This document shows positions 20,536 through 22,537 of a stretch of 22,537 nt of DNA, piece after piece (the stretch's first letter is position 1; each line of letters starts with the position of its first letter). The DNA comes from Candidatus Omnitrophota bacterium (GTDB lineage: Bacteria; Omnitrophota; Gorgyraeia; Gygaellales; Profunditerraquicolaceae). The notes under the pieces were generated by a model, which saw nothing but the letters and a program-made list of their open reading frames with translations, did not search any database and was not told the DNA's origin. The DNA is taken from NCBI GenBank assembly GCA_030691865.1, contig JAUYDL010000062.1, positions 1-22,537 on the forward strand, given 5' to 3'. The translations under genes were made by a program, and so were the position numbers.

Positions 20536-21904
20536 GTGATAATGATCTTATATTCCTAATATTATGAAAAATTATCCGCGGCCGTAGTAAAAACATCAAG
20601 AAAAACAAACGGTACCAATAAGAAAGTTGTCTCTCCGTAAACCTAGGAGGTATATATGAGAAACTGTTATAATTAAGTCTAGCAGGGTCAATCTCGTCAT
20701 ATTTAATTTCTCCGTTAGCAATGAGCCTGTTAGTTATAGAAGTACCTGACATCGGAACAAATCTAGTTAGGCTAATTCTTACCAATGGCAACGAAAGAAC
20801 AAATTTAATTGTTTTGCGTAACGAATCCTGTGTTTCCAGCGGGTAACCAACCATAACAAAACCAACCACATTGATACCTTGAGAATAGATAAGATTAATT
20901 TTCTCCCTAATCGTTTCCAAGTCCAAATGTTTACCCATATCCTTCAAAATAATAGGATCTCCAGATTCAATTCCGACAGCTACCTCGTAGCACCCCGATG
21001 CCTTCATGGTTGCAAGCAATTTCTTATTGAGGGTATCTAACCTCAAACCATTGGGACAAACCCACGAGAGATCCATGCGACGCGCAATTAACCCTTCCGC
21101 AAACTCAAGCGCCAGCTCAGGATGAAATGTAAAATTATCGTCTATAACTTGAAATTCCCGTAAGCCGTATTTACTCTTCAAATACTCCAACTCATTCAGT
21201 ACCTGGTTAGTGTCTCTACGGCGGACTTTGCACCCAAATATGTTCCTACTGCCACAAAACGAGCAATGAAACGGACAACCGCGTGATATCATAATCGGAA
21301 GTACCGGTAGTTTGCGATAGAAAAACCCATGTACGCCATCTTTATACAAAACAGGATTAAGCAGATCCCAAGCGGGTTCACCAATGAAATTAATGTCCAT
21401 TACATATTCATGGGATGAAAAATGAATTTTACCCGCATCTCGCCAAGCCAAATTAGGGACTTTCTCAAGCAGGTCTTTAGACCCATTGGGCAATTTTGCA
21501 ACTTGTAAAAGTTTCTCCAATGCAATTTCTCCCTCACCCACAACTAGGAAATCTGCCTGTTTAAGAAATTTAAAAACAAGCTCTGGATTCAAAGACGGGG
21601 CTGGACCACCAACTACAATGGGAACATCCGAGGCCTCCCTGCGAAAAACCTCTATGTATTTTTCTACTTCCATTAAATCCATATCATACGCCTGGATGCC
21701 AATGAGCCTATAGTTTTTAAGATATACGTGCTGAGACAAATGTTCAGGTAAAATCTTCAAAACATTGCAATCAAGTATCTGTACACTATAATCACACCTC
21801 TCCAAATAGCCAGCAATAAAACCCAAACCCAACGATGGAGTATGTTGCAGATTATATTTACTTAGAGGCTTAATCAATAACAAGTCGTACATTTCTTTTG
21901 TCAT
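20492..21904 (-). CDS. B12-binding radical SAM protein
   Basis: The 470-residue protein has an N-terminal cobalamin-binding-like domain (about 5-140: LLLIKPLS, GLGFIAGYLE, VQILDCN, PIVVGGPAPS, FLVVGEGE) and a radical SAM domain with the cluster motif C210-x3-C214-x2-C217 in SRGCPFHCSFCGSRN. The downstream region has VIDDNFTFHPE, AVGIESGD and GFVMVGYPLET, standard for the class B family. Such enzymes use S-adenosylmethionine and a 4Fe-4S cluster, often with cobalamin, for methylation or rearrangement; polysaccharide and lipid loci commonly contain them. The substrate is unknown, perhaps a sugar or a lipid carrier. The start could be ATG 21904 or ATG 21892; no Shine-Dalgarno sequence marks either. 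It is the first gene of the glycan cluster on this strand. Confidence 0.92.
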   Translation of the reverse strand: MTKEMYDLLLIKPLSKYNLQHTPSLGLGFIAGYLERCDYSVQILDCNVLKILPEHLSQHVYLKNYRLIGIQAYDMDLMEVEKYIEVFRREASDVPIVVGGPAPSLNPELVFKFLKQADFLVVGEGEIALEKLLQVAKLPNGSKDLLEKVPNLAWRDAGKIHFSSHEYVMDINFIGEPAWDLLNPVLYKDGVHGFFYRKLPVLPIMISRGCPFHCSFCGSRNIFGCKVRRRDTNQVLNELEYLKSKYGLREFQVIDDNFTFHPELALEFAEGLIARRMDLSWVCPNGLRLDTLNKKLLATMKASGCYEVAVGIESGDPIILKDMGKHLDLETIREKINLIYSQGINVVGFVMVGYPLETQDSLRKTIKFVLSLPLVRISLTRFVPMSGTSITNRLIANGEIKYDEIDPARLNYNSFSYIPPRFTERQLSYWYRLFFLMFLLRPRIIFHNIRNIRSLSHARLIIQKIIGFFK

Positions 21905-22126
21905 ATTTAAAAATTAAAACTGGCATATTTTTCAATAATCCTAAGTACTCTTTCACCACTTTGTTAAATTTTAACTATTTTTCAAAAATGTTTTTATGTA
22001 ACTCATACAAAATCATAACTTACGATATATCAATGCGTTGCAGCAATATTTTACTTGCTCATCCTCGTAAAACCCTGTAAAATATGTGTGTAATGGCACA
22101 TTAACCAACTTACAGGAGGACAAAGG
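21905..22126. other. AT-rich spacer containing the left end of an insertion sequence
   Basis: No gene is visible between the radical SAM start and the transposase ATG. The right half, from somewhere around 22010 onwards, should hold the IS left end and transposase leader. Its terminal inverted repeat and target duplication cannot be set because the right end lies outside the window. AGGAGGA at 22114-22120 is the transposase ribosome-binding site. Confidence 0.5.
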
Positions 22127-22537
22127 ATGAGCCTTTTTAACGTAAATATCAGTATTATAAACAGGTTCTGCGAAAATTTCAAAGATAATTTCAGCAATAC
22201 ACAATTCCGCGCGTTTGCGATGCTTCCTTACGCAATGCTCAAGGATTATAAGCGCCTCAACCTGTCTTCTCTTGCCAAAGAACTGCCCATCAATTACCAA
22301 GCGCTGCAATATTTTCTTGCAGATTCTCGCTGGAACTATGAATCCTTGAACGCAGCACGGATAAACCTACTGCGTAAACAAAGAACAACCGGATTTTCTA
22401 AAGATGGGGTGCTGGCTATTGACGATACCGGCTCTCTTAAGCCTTATGCTAAAAAAACCGAAGGAGTTTCTTATCAATACTGCCCATCGGTAAAACATGA
22501 AGCATACTGCAATGTAGCTGTGGTCAGCTGCTATGCT
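22127..22537 (+). CDS. IS701-like DDE transposase, partial (3' end beyond the window)
   Basis: The frame from ATG 22127 stays open for 137 codons to the right edge. It starts MSLFNVNISIINRFCENF, continues with an N-terminal helical region (NYQALQYFLADSRWNYESL, about 54-72) and reaches the first catalytic aspartates in GVLAIDDTGSLKPYAKK (about 98-114), as in IS701-family (DDE_5) transposases. These enzymes cut and join element ends for transposition. AGGAGGA lies 6 nt before the ATG. The gene is on the opposite strand to the glycan cluster and borders it, marking a likely junction of inserted DNA. The remaining catalytic D and E and the right terminal repeat lie beyond the window, so intactness is unknown. 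Confidence 0.85.
   Translation, partial: MSLFNVNISIINRFCENFKDNFSNTQFRAFAMLPYAMLKDYKRLNLSSLAKELPINYQALQYFLADSRWNYESLNAARINLLRKQRTTGFSKDGVLAIDDTGSLKPYAKKTEGVSYQYCPSVKHEAYCNVAVVSCYA

Noticed and set aside
21907..21935. A promoter for the radical SAM gene (TTGAAA, 17 nt, TTTTAA on the minus strand)
   Set aside because: The -10 box is poor, the region is AT-rich so chance matches are expected, and the predicted start of transcription would lie after the first ATG.
22013..22309. A 98-codon open frame on the minus strand opposite the transposase
   Set aside because: It lies antisense to a transposase with a strong ribosome-binding site and family motifs; the minus-strand product has no recognisable features.

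Overview
The window looks like part of the chromosome of an uncultivated Gram-negative (diderm) bacterium. A secretin, a lipoprotein foldase and a lipid-carrier glycan cluster require an outer membrane. The moderate-to-low GC, dense minus-strand operons, short dispersed palindromes and style of the tad and glycosyltransferase genes remind me of Omnitrophota (former OP3) or a related lineage. That placement is an inference; no marker gene here proves it.

Layout. (1) 1-6415, minus strand: a tad/Flp-type pilus or secretion operon. In transcription order it has a sigma70-like promoter, a small two-helix membrane protein, a parvulin-type peptidyl-prolyl isomerase lipoprotein, CpaB, a CpaC-type secretin with a TonB-like C-terminal domain, a fused CpaE-like/CpaF ATPase, and a DUF192 protein cut by the left edge. 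No Flp pilin, TadB/TadC or prepilin peptidase is visible; they may lie beyond the left edge. (2) 6424-8244, minus: a 606-residue CPBP-type membrane protease. (3) 8245-8678: tRNA-Glu(CUC), fragments resembling its 3' end, palindromes and two divergent promoters. (4) 8679-12286, plus: a three-gene sensory operon, FIST sensor - GAF histidine kinase - REC-GGDDF response regulator, whose first message appears to be leaderless. (5) 12294-12377, minus: tRNA-Leu(GAG). (6) 12428-21904, minus: a surface-polysaccharide cluster with a polyprenyl-phosphate sugar-1-phosphate transferase-like protein, four GT2 enzymes (one fused to a nucleotidyltransferase), a GT4, a GT9, an intact B12-binding radical SAM protein and a deletion scar holding remnants of a second radical SAM gene and a GT2. 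(7) 22127-end, plus: 5' part of an IS701-like transposase.

How the genes work together. In the tad locus the secretin, CpaB and the ATPases form the outer-membrane channel, periplasmic adaptor and motor, and the isomerase lipoprotein probably helps fold exported subunits. The FIST-kinase-regulator set is a self-contained signalling route. The glycan cluster would load a sugar onto a lipid carrier, extend it and modify it.

The most unusual signal is regulatory. Several minus-strand genes (the small membrane protein, the isomerase, the secretin and the sugar-phosphate transferase) have a hairpin directly abutting or slightly overlapping the Shine-Dalgarno sequence. Two of these hairpins belong to a 53-nt element present twice (6036-6088 and 14398-14450; 43/53 identical, no gaps) with one compensatory base-pair change. 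One copy also encodes the C-terminus of the preceding protein. The CpaE-CpaF fusion and the TonB-tailed secretin are the most interesting protein-level oddities.
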